Below, in pieces: positions 1-7,548 of a stretch of DNA of 64,000 nucleotides; within the stretch, counting starts at the first letter, position 1, and the number at the start of each line of letters is the position of its first letter. Made by a program: the position numbers and the translations under genes. Source of the stretch: an uncultured Bacilli bacterium (lineage in GTDB: Bacteria > Bacillota_I > Bacilli_A > RF39 > UBA660). Below the pieces are notes generated by a model. The model was not told the origin of the DNA. It made no database searches and was given only the letters and a program-made list of their open reading frames with translations. Location of the stretch: NCBI GenBank assembly GCA_934167695.1, contig CAKPLP010000006.1:1-64000 (forward strand), given 5' to 3'.

Positions 1-1
1 A

Positions 2-196
2 CTTAGTATATGTATAGAAAATAATATTGATGTAATGATAGAAGATAAAGTTGATAACATAAATAAAATATCATCTAGAATTCCAGTTATATGTTTTCAT
101 GCAGGATATAACAAAAATTGTATTGGTGATAATATTATTAGATGTTATAGTTGGTATGACATATATAGTAAAATAAATAAAATGGTTCAAAAATGA
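2..196 (+). CDS. C-terminal end of a HAD-family hydrolase (5'-nucleotidase-like), partial
   Basis: The frame is open from the window edge to a TGA at 194-196. The readable tail includes IPVICFHAGYNK and CYSWYDIYSKI. This resembles the last part of NT5C/YqfW-type HAD phosphatases, which end with an invariant YN and a W-x-EIY segment; the catalytic Asp motifs would lie upstream of the window. It overlaps the next gene by 4 bp (ATGA), so the two are probably co-transcribed and translationally coupled. Family assignment is by recollection of the tail pattern only. Confidence 0.5.
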   Translation, partial: LSICIENNIDVMIEDKVDNINKISSRIPVICFHAGYNKNCIGDNIIRCYSWYDIYSKINKMVQK

Positions 197-1410
197 AAAG
201 ATTATTAAGAATTAGTTTTGATTTATCACTATTATCATTTATACCAATAATATCTTGGTTTCTACTTGGAATAATAGTTGATAAGAATTTAATTAATATA
301 TTTACACTAACTTATCCGTTACAATTTATATATTATATAATTAAGTCTATATTTTCTACTGGGGCTAATATAAGTAAAGAAAAAGATAAAAATGAAAATG
401 CAGTAATGTCAGGTTTAATATTAGGAACTATTGTGTCTATAATTATTTTTACTATAATTCTATTAAATGTAGATAATTATATTAGTTTTATGAATATGGA
501 TATAAGTACATATAAAAACTTTACTATATATTCAATATTACAACTATTTATTTGTTTAGAATTTGCGATGATGCAAGATAAACTATATTATGAAGAAAAA
601 AATAAATTAGCAAATAAGCATTCTTTAGTATTTAATTTGTTAAATTTTATATTATTGATTGGAACATCTTTAATAACAAAAAATCAAGTTATTATAATTG
701 CAACAACATTAATTCCATTAGCGATATATACTTTGTATATTTATATTAAAAATAGTAACAAGTTTAAATTTAATATTAATGTATTAAAGTGTATAAAATA
801 TGATTCAGTTGAATTGTTCAATAATATTGCATTCTTTTTAATATTCTTATTTGGATTATCTAATGCCTTAGAATATGGAGAAATGTATGCAACTGCTTTG
901 ACTTTTATAGCATTAATAACTGATACACAGTGGGATACATTTGATGCTATAAAAGAGGCAGCAACAATAGATATTAGTAAAAGAAAGTTTAATTATATAG
1001 AACATAGAAACAATGCTTATAAATTATTAGGAATATTATTTGGGACAAGCTTAATTATGTTTGCATTCTTATTTAGATTTTATGATTTAGATTTTAAAAT
1101 TACAATGCTATATTTTTCATTTGAAATAGTTAATTTTTTAATTTATCCAATATATAGAATTAAAACTTGTTATTTACAATTGGAATATTCAGCTTTTAAA
1201 ATTACATCAAATAAGATAATAGCATCAATACTCAGAATGTTTATGTCGTTATTAAAAACACCTTTTTGTACAGGAATAGGACAAGTTTGTTCATCAGTTT
1301 ATCAATTTATAACAGTTAGTATAATGTTCGGTCATAATTTTAAAATTGATACAACAGGTTATGTTGTTAAAAAGAAATCAATATTGAATAATGACACTAT
1401 GACAGTATAA
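193..1410 (+). CDS. Multi-pass membrane protein, MATE/polysaccharide flippase-like
   Basis: A 405-aa protein made almost entirely of hydrophobic helices, about 12 by eye, separated by short Lys/Asn-rich loops. Size and layout fit the MOP superfamily (MATE exporters, polysaccharide flippases). It starts inside the stop of the HAD tail gene, so both probably belong to a surface-polysaccharide or nucleotide-sugar type operon cut by the window edge. I see no family-diagnostic residues, so the substrate is unknown. It could also be another 12-helix transporter. Confidence 0.55.
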   Translation: MKRLLRISFDLSLLSFIPIISWFLLGIIVDKNLINIFTLTYPLQFIYYIIKSIFSTGANISKEKDKNENAVMSGLILGTIVSIIIFTIILLNVDNYISFMNMDISTYKNFTIYSILQLFICLEFAMMQDKLYYEEKNKLANKHSLVFNLLNFILLIGTSLITKNQVIIIATTLIPLAIYTLYIYIKNSNKFKFNINVLKCIKYDSVELFNNIAFFLIFLFGLSNALEYGEMYATALTFIALITDTQWDTFDAIKEAATIDISKRKFNYIEHRNNAYKLLGILFGTSLIMFAFLFRFYDLDFKITMLYFSFEIVNFLIYPIYRIKTCYLQLEYSAFKITSNKIIASILRMFMSLLKTPFCTGIGQVCSSVYQFITVSIMFGHNFKIDTTGYVVKKKSILNNDTMTV

Positions 1411-1452
1411 ATGAGAGTAGGGTACTCGCAAACACGGTGTCATTGTGTCATT
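1390..1452. repeat. Three copies of an 8-bp GTGTCATT word around the gene end
   Basis: GTGTCATT occurs twice in perfect tandem (1437-1444, 1445-1452). A third copy is inverted (AATGACAC, 1390-1397) across the stop region of the flippase-like gene. The inverted pair could fold over a loop of about 39 nt, or the cluster could be a protein-binding site just upstream of the next promoter. Short words like this also recur by chance in AT-rich DNA. Confidence 0.35.
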
Positions 1453-1476
1453 TAATAATAAAAATAATGAAATATG

Positions 1477-1485
1477 TGATATAAT
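1477..1485 (+). promoter_or_regulatory. Extended -10 promoter upstream of the defence-type ATPase
   Basis: TG-A-TATAAT is an exact extended -10 element (TGnTATAAT). No good -35 hexamer lies 16-18 nt upstream, which is usual for extended -10 promoters. Transcription would start near 1492, about 80 nt before the start codon, and would first pass through the hairpin at 1502-1545. Confidence 0.6.
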
Positions 1486-1501
1486 AGTATGTATAAAAAG
1501 A

Positions 1502-1551
1502 AGCGCTAGTACAGGCTTATGTTTATAAGTTTTTGTATTGGCGTTTTTTTC
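1502..1551 (+). terminator. Intrinsic terminator inside the leader of the ATPase gene (attenuator candidate)
   Basis: Arms 1502-1520 and 1525-1545 pair over about 18 bp, with several G-U pairs and a GTTT tetraloop at 1521-1524. A run of T follows (1544-1550). It sits after the extended -10 at 1480-1485 and before the coding start at 1571. It would therefore end a leader RNA of roughly 60 nt unless read-through is allowed. Confidence 0.65.
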
Positions 1552-1570
1552 GTAGTAAGGAAGTGAAAAA

Positions 1571-3628
1571 ATGAATTTAAATTTAGAAAATGGATATACT
1601 GTTACTTTACCTTCAAAAGGAAAGCATAATATATATTATGGACCAAATAAAATAGGTAAAACTCAGATATCGCGTTCGATGAAAAAATATTATGAAGAAA
1701 TAAGTGAAAAGGTTCTTTTATTTAATGAAAATATTTTAAGTGATATGATTATTCAAAGTAGTGAAGATATTAATTCTTTTGAAGTAATGCCTATGGCACA
1801 AGAGTATAATAAATACTATAATAATATGCAAAAAAGTAAAGAAAAATTATCAATAAAAAATAGTTTAAAGGATTTATGCTTAGTTAATACAAAAAAAGCA
1901 TTTCATGGATTTGAAAAAATAAGTGAGTATATTAATGATGATAACACTTATTCTTATAATGGTGATGATTTATTACCACTTTATAGTCAAGATGATATCA
2001 AGAATATGTATAAGCCAAAAAAGGTAAATATGAATATTTTTGAAATAATTGATAATCTGAAAAAAGATAATATCAAAATAATACCAGATAATGTTAAGAA
2101 AATTGTTGAGCATGATATATATAGTATTCAATTGAAAATAAATCAAGACCCAGATAAATACAAGAATTGTCCTGTTTGTTTTTCACCTATTTGTCAAGAA
2201 AATTTAGACAAGATAAGAGAAAGCATTGAAAATGGTTCAATCGAAAAAGAATTGCAATTATCAATATTATTCTATTTAGACAATAAAAGTGATATTTTAA
2301 GGAATAAAATGTCTGAGATATTATTGTGCGAATCATATGAATCATTTGAAAAAGATTTTAAGTTGGATGTTGAAAAATCTATTATTTCTTATTTAAGCAA
2401 TCAGTATGATAAAAAGGATGTTATAAATTATAAAGAAAATAAAACAAAAGTTGAAGAAATATTAAATAAAACAAAGGATTTTAAAATAACTGAAAATATT
2501 GAATTAAGTAATTATATAAAAAATAAATTAAAAAATCATACGGTTTATAAAAATACAGATATAGAAATAAAAATTAGTGATGGAAAGTTAAAAGTTTTAA
2601 ATAGTCAAGTTGAATATGACAAAATGTCTAAATCGGAACAAAATTATTTTAAATTTCTTTATTTTGATATTTTAGTTCATCAAAAGATTTTAGAAGGAAA
2701 ATTGCATATAATTATTGATGATCCATTTGATAGTTATGATGATATTTATGTACAAGATTCAATAGCAATAATAACAAAATTAATAAATGAACATATTGAA
2801 GATATTGATACAATTGATATTTTTTCTCACAGTATGTATATTCTTGATTTATATGATTCATTGAAAAAAATATATAATAAATTTAATATTTACTGGATGG
2901 ATCAAATTGGTTTAACAAAGGAAATAAATATATTTGAAGATGGCTATGATTTGTTTGAAAAAATAGATATAAATCCTTACGATTATGGAATTATATTGAA
3001 GATTAGTGATAAAATGGTTGATAAATATTCATTAATTGCATTTGCTGCACTTTTAAGAAATGAAATAAATGTTGAGCGTTTGTTATTTAAAAATAACAGC
3101 AATAGTGAACTTTCTGATGTAAAAAATAAAGTAGAAGAACTATATAATAAAATATCAGAATCAATCGATCATGTGAGGGAGGAAATATCAATAATTGAAT
3201 TGAATAATATTATTAATGAAATATTTTATTTTGGTTTAAACAATAATGAAATACAGAATGCGTCATCTTTATTTGATGATATCTCAAAGGATTATGTTGA
3301 TATAGATATAAAAGCAAAAACCGGTTCTGGAAATATTGTATCGGTTCCTAAAAATGATATTTGTTACATATTAATTTATAAAATATTATTTGGTTTGAAA
3401 ATTAGAAGATTATTAGAAAAGAAGGTTTATGATATTGTACAAGAAGACTACACTGAAGTGTGGGATTTAATTGAAAAAATACCAAATACTCCATTGTATG
3501 ATTATTATAATTTATATAAATACATAATTAATTCGTTTAATCATTCTTCATCAAGAGTTGTTCCACCAATTTTTGTGTATAGTTTCAAATCATTACGAGA
3601 AATGTATGAAGAATTACAAGCATTGTAG
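1571..3628 (+). CDS. AAA_13/RloC-PrrC-like SMC-type ATPase, probable defence protein
   Basis: A 685-aa predicted ABC/SMC-type ATPase. The N-terminal Walker A is GPNKIGKT (residues 24-31). A CPVC pair near residue 200 resembles a zinc-hook-like insert, and the middle is charged and coiled-coil-like. KSEQNYFKF (about 355) stands where the ABC signature should be, and IIIDDPFDSYD (about 380) is the Walker B. DDPF-S-D Walker B motifs are typical of AAA_13, RloC and PrrC-type proteins, several of which restrict phage by cutting tRNA. The C-terminus has LLRNE and INSFNHSS segments that could form a HEPN-like RNase site; that is inference. It stands alone behind an attenuator-like leader next to a restriction locus, which supports a defence role. 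Confidence 0.65.
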   Translation: MNLNLENGYTVTLPSKGKHNIYYGPNKIGKTQISRSMKKYYEEISEKVLLFNENILSDMIIQSSEDINSFEVMPMAQEYNKYYNNMQKSKEKLSIKNSLKDLCLVNTKKAFHGFEKISEYINDDNTYSYNGDDLLPLYSQDDIKNMYKPKKVNMNIFEIIDNLKKDNIKIIPDNVKKIVEHDIYSIQLKINQDPDKYKNCPVCFSPICQENLDKIRESIENGSIEKELQLSILFYLDNKSDILRNKMSEILLCESYESFEKDFKLDVEKSIISYLSNQYDKKDVINYKENKTKVEEILNKTKDFKITENIELSNYIKNKLKNHTVYKNTDIEIKISDGKLKVLNSQVEYDKMSKSEQNYFKFLYFDILVHQKILEGKLHIIIDDPFDSYDDIYVQDSIAIITKLINEHIEDIDTIDIFSHSMYILDLYDSLKKIYNKFNIYWMDQIGLTKEINIFEDGYDLFEKIDINPYDYGIILKISDKMVDKYSLIAFAALLRNEINVERLLFKNNSNSELSDVKNKVEELYNKISESIDHVREEISIIELNNIINEIFYFGLNNNEIQNASSLFDDISKDYVDIDIKAKTGSGNIVSVPKNDICYILIYKILFGLKIRRLLEKKVYDIVQEDYTEVWDLIEKIPNTPLYDYYNLYKYIINSFNHSSSRVVPPIFVYSFKSLREMYEELQAL

Positions 3629-3779
3629 AATTCTAGATACCAAAACTAGATACTAAACATCAAAAATAAAGTTATTTTTATAAACTTTGATAAATTATGA
3701 TAAAAGAAAAAGCCTTATTTTGTAAGACTTTAACTAATTATTAAATTGTTACGAACTGATAATAATATTTCCCCCTGAA

Positions 3780-3810
3780 ATCCTAGCCGAGAGGCTAGGA
3801 TATTTGTTTT
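3780..3810 (+). terminator. Strong hairpin in the 354-bp gap after the ATPase gene
   Basis: Perfect 9-bp arms (ATCCTAGCC, 3780-3788; GGCTAGGAT, 3793-3801) with a GAGA tetraloop, followed by a weak T-rich tract. It lies 150 bp after the ATPase stop. A weaker imperfect hairpin at about 3709-3730 is nearer. No gene is visible in 3629-3982, apart from the direct repeat CTAGATAC at 3633 and 3646. Confidence 0.5.
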
Positions 3811-3840
3811 ATAAGAAAATTTTAAATTTATTAGATTCTT

Positions 3841-3878
3841 AACTACCCATATAACTACCCATTTTGGTAGTTTTTTTG
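3841..3878 (+). terminator. Terminator preceded by a direct repeat of AACTACCCAT
   Basis: AACTACC (3853-3859) pairs with GGTAGTT (3866-3872), and T continues to 3877, a compact intrinsic terminator. The word AACTACCCAT occurs twice in direct orientation (3841-3850 and 3853-3862), so either copy could pair with the 3' arm. The repeat may be simple duplication or the relic of a recombination site at an island edge. Confidence 0.6.
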
Positions 3879-3982
3879 TATTTCTGTTTATAATAGTCAT
3901 ACATTAGATTGTATTTAATAAACTTTTTAAATAAAACAAAAATATGTTATAATTTCAATAGAAATGAATGAGGAGTAATATT

Positions 3983-4306
3983 GTGAAGACGAAAATTATA
4001 ACAGTTTGTGGTAGTTTGAAATTTTATAAAGAAATGATGGAGATAACAGAAAAAATGGAATTACAAGGTAATTGTATGTTAGTACCTATATATAATTTTT
4101 TAAAACCAAGTAAAGACGATTTTTCTGTTGAAAAGTCCTTAATGCTTGATAAGATGCATAAGGAAAAAGTAAAACTATCAGATGCTATATTAGTTGTAAA
4201 TGTTAATAATTACATAGGAAGTAGTACCAAAAGTGAAATTGAATTTGCTAAATTATTAAATAAGGAGATAATTTATTATAGTGATATAATAGATAAAGAA
4301 GTGTAG
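3983..4306 (+). CDS. Nucleoside 2-deoxyribosyltransferase-like small protein
   Basis: About 107 aa beginning MKTKIITVCGSLKF. The start is taken as GTG 3983 because AGGAG (3971-3975) is 7 nt upstream; the in-frame ATG at 3968 overlaps that ribosome site. The order (I)TVCGSLKFY, a central IYNF loop, SDAILVVN, and GSSTKSEIEFA matches the small Rossmann-like family related to nucleoside 2-deoxyribosyltransferases found in phages and islands. In that family a Ser/Glu pair near the C-terminal helix acts on the nucleoside; here S-x-S-x-x-x-EIE is seen. It lies 10 bp before an ASCH gene, with a radical SAM gene beyond, so the three probably form one operon. Substrate is not readable. Confidence 0.6.
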   Translation: MKTKIITVCGSLKFYKEMMEITEKMELQGNCMLVPIYNFLKPSKDDFSVEKSLMLDKMHKEKVKLSDAILVVNVNNYIGSSTKSEIEFAKLLNKEIIYYSDIIDKEV

Positions 4307-4316
4307 GTGTTGTATT

Positions 4317-4709
4317 ATGAAGGTACTTAGTTTGACTGAACCTTATGCCACTTTAATAATGAATGGAAATAAAACTATTGAAACTAGAAGCTGGAAAACA
4401 AATTATAGAGGTAAATTATATATTCATGCAAGTTCAACAAAAATTCCTAAAGAATATAAAAATAATGAACAATTAATGTCATTAGTTAATTTAAATGAAT
4501 TAAATTATGGTAATATAATTTGTTCTTGTGAATTGGTTGATTGTATTGAAATGACGGATGAATTTATAAAAAATATAAAGAAGAATAAAAGTGAATATAT
4601 AACAGGTGTTTATGCAACGGGAAGATATGCATGGATACTAAAAGATATAGAAGTATTAGATAAACCAATTAAAGCTAAGGGACATTTAGGTATTTGGAAT
4701 TTTGATTGA
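4317..4709 (+). CDS. ASCH domain protein
   Basis: A 130-aa single-domain protein. The N-terminal VLSLTEPYATLIMNGNKTIE, then RGKLYIHAS, and the end KGHLGIWNF are the conserved core of ASCH domains (PUA-like beta-barrels). This family includes RNA-binding regulators and N4-acetylcytidine amidohydrolases such as YqfB. The Lys and Glu of NGNKTIETRSW are in the place of the YqfB catalytic residues, but specificity cannot be told by eye. It is the middle gene of a trio with a nucleoside transferase-like protein and a radical SAM enzyme, which suggests nucleoside or nucleic-acid metabolism. Confidence 0.85.
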   Translation: MKVLSLTEPYATLIMNGNKTIETRSWKTNYRGKLYIHASSTKIPKEYKNNEQLMSLVNLNELNYGNIICSCELVDCIEMTDEFIKNIKKNKSEYITGVYATGRYAWILKDIEVLDKPIKAKGHLGIWNFD

Positions 4710-4749
4710 TTTTAGAAGTATATACACTTAAGTAAGAAAGGAGAGGTGT

Positions 4750-5805
4750 ATGGTTAAAGATTTATGTTTTGAGATTATAGAAAAGTGTCCTAATAATTGT
4801 AAATTTTGTTCATCTAATTCTAACTCTTTAAAGACTAGATTAATTAAGTTTGATGATTTTAAAAGAGTAATAGATTATTTTATGGATAATGGTGGTATTA
4901 GTGAATTATCTTTATCTGGTGGTGAACCATTCCTTCATCCTGATTTATTTAGTATGATTAAATATGCTAAAACATATGGAATAAAAACTGTGATTTTTAC
5001 TAGTGGTGTTGTTAAAAATGAAAAACTGAATATTGAACAAAAAAACTTTTTACAAAAAGAAATGAATGAAAGAATTGATGAAGTAAAAAAGTATGAGCCA
5101 TGGAATACTCGATTAATATCTAATATAAAAAAATATTATATGAACTATATTGATCCAAATGAATACACAAATATCTCGAAAGCAACATTTAAATATTTGG
5201 AAAATATTGGTCTTGATAAGATAGTTTTTGATTATCAGGGATATGAAAGAAAAACTGATAATGATTTAATGGGAAGAGATGAAGCTTCACGTGAAGCTAT
5301 GCTAAATTCTTTATTATATGCTGGACTTAGTAATTTAGATGTTGATGTTCACTTTATACCAATGAAGAAAAATTATAAAGAAATAATTGATATTTTAGAA
5401 ATGCTTGAAATAGCAGGTATTAAAAATATAAGTATACTAAACTTTGTTCCACAAGGAAGAGGAAGAAAGAATGTAGAGGAGTTAAAATTGTCTCATTATG
5501 AATTAAATGATTTTTTTGAAATTATAAGTAATTATAAAAAATATTATTCTGGTAGAATAAGAATAGGAATACCTTTACAAAAAGAAAATAGTCATAAGTG
5601 TACTGCAGGATTAGAGAAGATAGATATTAAGTTTGATGGTACGGTTTTACCTTGTCCGGCGTTTAAGGAATTAACAGAAGAAGAGGCAATTAAATATAAT
5701 ATAAAATTATATAACATTTATGATAGTATTGATAAGGTTGTTGTTCCCGGATATGGCACTAGAATAGAACCTCTTTGTAAAAAATTATATAAAGTTAATA
5801 AATAA
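4750..5805 (+). CDS. Radical SAM protein with SPASM-like C-terminal cysteines
   Basis: 351 aa. The cluster motif CPNNCKFC (Cys13, Cys17, Cys20, i.e. CxxxCxxC) and the SAM-contact motif SGGEP (about residues 56-60) identify an AdoMet radical enzyme. Near the C-terminus, CTAGLEKIDIKFDGTVLPCP (Cys284, Cys302) and a later LCKK resemble a SPASM or twitch auxiliary cluster, used by peptide- and sugar-modifying members. A good ribosome site precedes ATG 4750. It follows the ASCH gene by 40 bp and is closed by the terminator at 5814-5847. I cannot see a precursor peptide nearby, so the substrate is unknown. Confidence 0.8.
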   Translation: MVKDLCFEIIEKCPNNCKFCSSNSNSLKTRLIKFDDFKRVIDYFMDNGGISELSLSGGEPFLHPDLFSMIKYAKTYGIKTVIFTSGVVKNEKLNIEQKNFLQKEMNERIDEVKKYEPWNTRLISNIKKYYMNYIDPNEYTNISKATFKYLENIGLDKIVFDYQGYERKTDNDLMGRDEASREAMLNSLLYAGLSNLDVDVHFIPMKKNYKEIIDILEMLEIAGIKNISILNFVPQGRGRKNVEELKLSHYELNDFFEIISNYKKYYSGRIRIGIPLQKENSHKCTAGLEKIDIKFDGTVLPCPAFKELTEEEAIKYNIKLYNIYDSIDKVVVPGYGTRIEPLCKKLYKVNK

Positions 5806-5813
5806 AATAAAAA

Positions 5814-5847
5814 TAAAAAAGCTAATCTTGATGATTAGTCTTTTTTT
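5814..5847. terminator. Bidirectional terminator between convergent genes
   Basis: CTAATC (5822-5827) pairs with GATTAG (5833-5838) around a TTGAT loop, extended by a G-U pair. An A-run lies on the left (5814-5820) and a T-run on the right (5841-5847), so it can end both the radical SAM gene and the opposing methyltransferase gene. Confidence 0.75.
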
Positions 5848-6547
5848 ATAGTTCCTCATTTGTTGGAATATCAATTTTATTATCGGGAATTTCTAATCCC
5901 CAATTATCCCATCCATTGTAATTAGCTCTAGCAAATAATTCTATTTTATCCTGTTGAGGGAACATTTTACTTATTCCTTCAATTACCGTTGTTGGTTTTT
6001 GACTATGTTTACTACGTGGAACTTCTACTAATTGTCTTACATTTCTAGCTCCTCTTGGAGTAGGAATTGTTCCTCTTTTAAAAACGATGCAAAACTCTGT
6101 TTGTGAAAGAGTATATCTACCTGGATTGTGTATCATTTTATTCCAGACAAATGCTACTGTTTTATATTCAAATCCCCATGATTCACCTAATTTAATTGAA
6201 TTTGCAAATTGTGGTCCTGTTGTCCACATAAATAGCAGACAACTTTTATCATCGGCGATTGATGGAATATCAAGTGTCATTAGATCTTTTAACTTTAAAG
6301 TTGGGTATTTAAATGATGCTGAACTTAAAAAAATATTTTTAGTAAATCCAACATTTTCACTTTTTATTGTTGATTTATCGTATTGTAATTTTCCACCATA
6401 ATCCCAAGGTGGATCCATATATATAACTTGATATTTTTTATTTGGCAATTTTGGATATAAATCATCTAATGGATTTATTTTTTCTCTTTTTTTTGCTTGT
6501 ACGTGATAAATTGAGTATGCTGTTATCTCTTTATTGCTATTATCCAT
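5846..6547 (-). CDS. munIM: MunI-type adenine DNA methyltransferase (MT-A70 family)
   Basis: 233 aa. The catalytic motif IV is MDPPW (DPPW at residues 45-48), typical of the MT-A70/Ime4-like group of N6-adenine methyltransferases. The middle has LLFMWTTGPQF and WGFEYKTVAFVWNK, and the region NPGRYTLSQTEFCIVFKRG followed by SKHSQKP is also characteristic. It should methylate adenine in CAATTG and so protect the host from the MunI-like endonuclease at 6899. It is transcribed away from the controller-like HTH gene, sharing the 125-bp divergent region that holds a direct repeat at 6613-6640. ATG 6547 has a GAGGTG ribosome site. The family call is firm; the target is inferred from the neighbouring endonuclease. 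Confidence 0.88.
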   Translation of the reverse strand: MDNSNKEITAYSIYHVQAKKREKINPLDDLYPKLPNKKYQVIYMDPPWDYGGKLQYDKSTIKSENVGFTKNIFLSSASFKYPTLKLKDLMTLDIPSIADDKSCLLFMWTTGPQFANSIKLGESWGFEYKTVAFVWNKMIHNPGRYTLSQTEFCIVFKRGTIPTPRGARNVRQLVEVPRSKHSQKPTTVIEGISKMFPQQDKIELFARANYNGWDNWGLEIPDNKIDIPTNEEL

Positions 6548-6612
6548 AATTTCACCTCATTTTACATTTTACCTTTTTAAGTTTTTTTAGTCAAGATTAT
6601 AAAATATAATAT

Positions 6613-6640
6613 GTTGCATATATACCGTTGCTATATATAC
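6613..6640. promoter_or_regulatory. Direct repeat in the divergent M/C promoter region, candidate controller-protein box
   Basis: GTTGCATATATAC (6613-6625) is followed one base later by GTTGCTATATATAC (6627-6640), two near-identical words with a 14-nt period. Controller (C) proteins of restriction systems bind paired boxes of this kind to time expression. It lies 33 bp before the HTH gene start and about 65 bp from the methyltransferase start. Confidence 0.45.
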
Positions 6641-6672
6641 ATAAATATACTATATTAAAAGTGGTGATATTA

Positions 6673-6882
6673 ATGGACTTGAATAAATTAGGAAATCGTA
6701 TAAAAGGATTAAGAAAAAAATTAGGATTGAGTCAGGAAAAGTTTGCTTTATCAATAGGAATAGATAGAACTTATTACTCTGCAATAGAAAGTGGAAAACA
6801 TAATGTTACAATCCAAAATTTATATAAGATTGCAAAAGGACTAAATGTCACATTAAGTGATTTATTGATAATTTTTAAATAA
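6673..6882 (+). CDS. XRE-family HTH protein, probable controller (C) protein of the restriction locus
   Basis: 69 aa, one helix-turn-helix domain: KLGNRIKGLRKKLGLSQEKF, then DRTYYSAIESGKHNVTI and a last amphipathic helix. The size and content match C proteins of type II restriction systems, which bind their own promoter and switch on the endonuclease after methylation is established. ATG 6673 is chosen because GGTGAT lies about 8 nt upstream; an in-frame upstream ATG at 6628 has no ribosome site and adds a non-conserved tail. It is followed after 16 bp by the endonuclease gene. Confidence 0.8.
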   Translation: MDLNKLGNRIKGLRKKLGLSQEKFALSIGIDRTYYSAIESGKHNVTIQNLYKIAKGLNVTLSDLLIIFK

Positions 6883-6898
6883 AGTAAGTAGGTGTATT

Positions 6899-7507
6899 AT
6901 GGGAAAAAAGGAGTTAAGTGGAAGATTAAATTGGGAAAATGTTAGTGGGAAAAAAGCAGCTGATGCTGAGAAAAATTTATATGCTGTTTTTAAAAAGGCA
7001 TTTGAAGGAACAAAATATGTTTTGCATAAGAAACCTAAACATTTAAAAAAGTTATATGCTAATGTTCAATTAGATAAAGAAGTATTAAGTCAAATTTATA
7101 ATCCTGATATAGATTTAAAAAATAGATCGTGGGGAGTATCGCCAGATTTTGCTATTGAAAATACTGAAACCGGAAAAATACTATTTGGAGAGATCAAAAG
7201 ACAAGATGGCTGGGTAGAGGGGAAAAAACCGAGTGCTGGTAGAGGAAATGCTCATGAAAGATTATGCAAATTATTTACTCCAGGACTAATGAAAGCTTAT
7301 CGAAAGGCTGGTGGTATTTATAGTGAAGATATACTTCCTTTTTGGGTTGTTTTTGAAGGTGATATAACTAGAGATCCTAAACGAGTTAGGGAAATTACTT
7401 TTTGGTTTGATCAATATTATAAAAATTTCTTTATGTGGAGACCTAATTCTTCTGATGAAACCTTGGTAAAACATTTTGATGATTACTTAAAAAAATATTT
7501 AGATTAG
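6899..7507 (+). CDS. munIR: MunI-like type II restriction endonuclease (expected site C^AATTG)
   Basis: 202 aa, the same length I recall for R.MunI, a CAATTG-cutting enzyme first described from a mycoplasma. The catalytic triad falls at the same residue numbers as I recall for MunI: Asp83 (SPDFAIE), Glu98 and Lys100 (FGEIKRQDGW). The GRGNAHER loop (114-121) carries the two arginines that read the AATT core in MunI and EcoRI. The C-terminal block EGDITRDPKRVREITFWFDQ also matches from memory. With the divergent methyltransferase and the HTH gene it makes a complete M-C-R locus. It looks intact. Unmethylated CAATTG would be cut, and sites exist close by (1177, 2129, 2811), so the methyltransferase must be active if this enzyme is. 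Confidence 0.92.
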   Translation: MGKKELSGRLNWENVSGKKAADAEKNLYAVFKKAFEGTKYVLHKKPKHLKKLYANVQLDKEVLSQIYNPDIDLKNRSWGVSPDFAIENTETGKILFGEIKRQDGWVEGKKPSAGRGNAHERLCKLFTPGLMKAYRKAGGIYSEDILPFWVVFEGDITRDPKRVREITFWFDQYYKNFFMWRPNSSDETLVKHFDDYLKKYLD

Positions 7508-7548
7508 AAAATAAAAAAGATAGTTTAACATGAATAAGGATTAATGAT

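Noticed and set aside
6087..6401. A 104-codon plus-strand frame opposite the methyltransferase
   Set aside because: The minus strand carries clear MT-A70 motifs through this stretch; the plus frame has no ribosome site.
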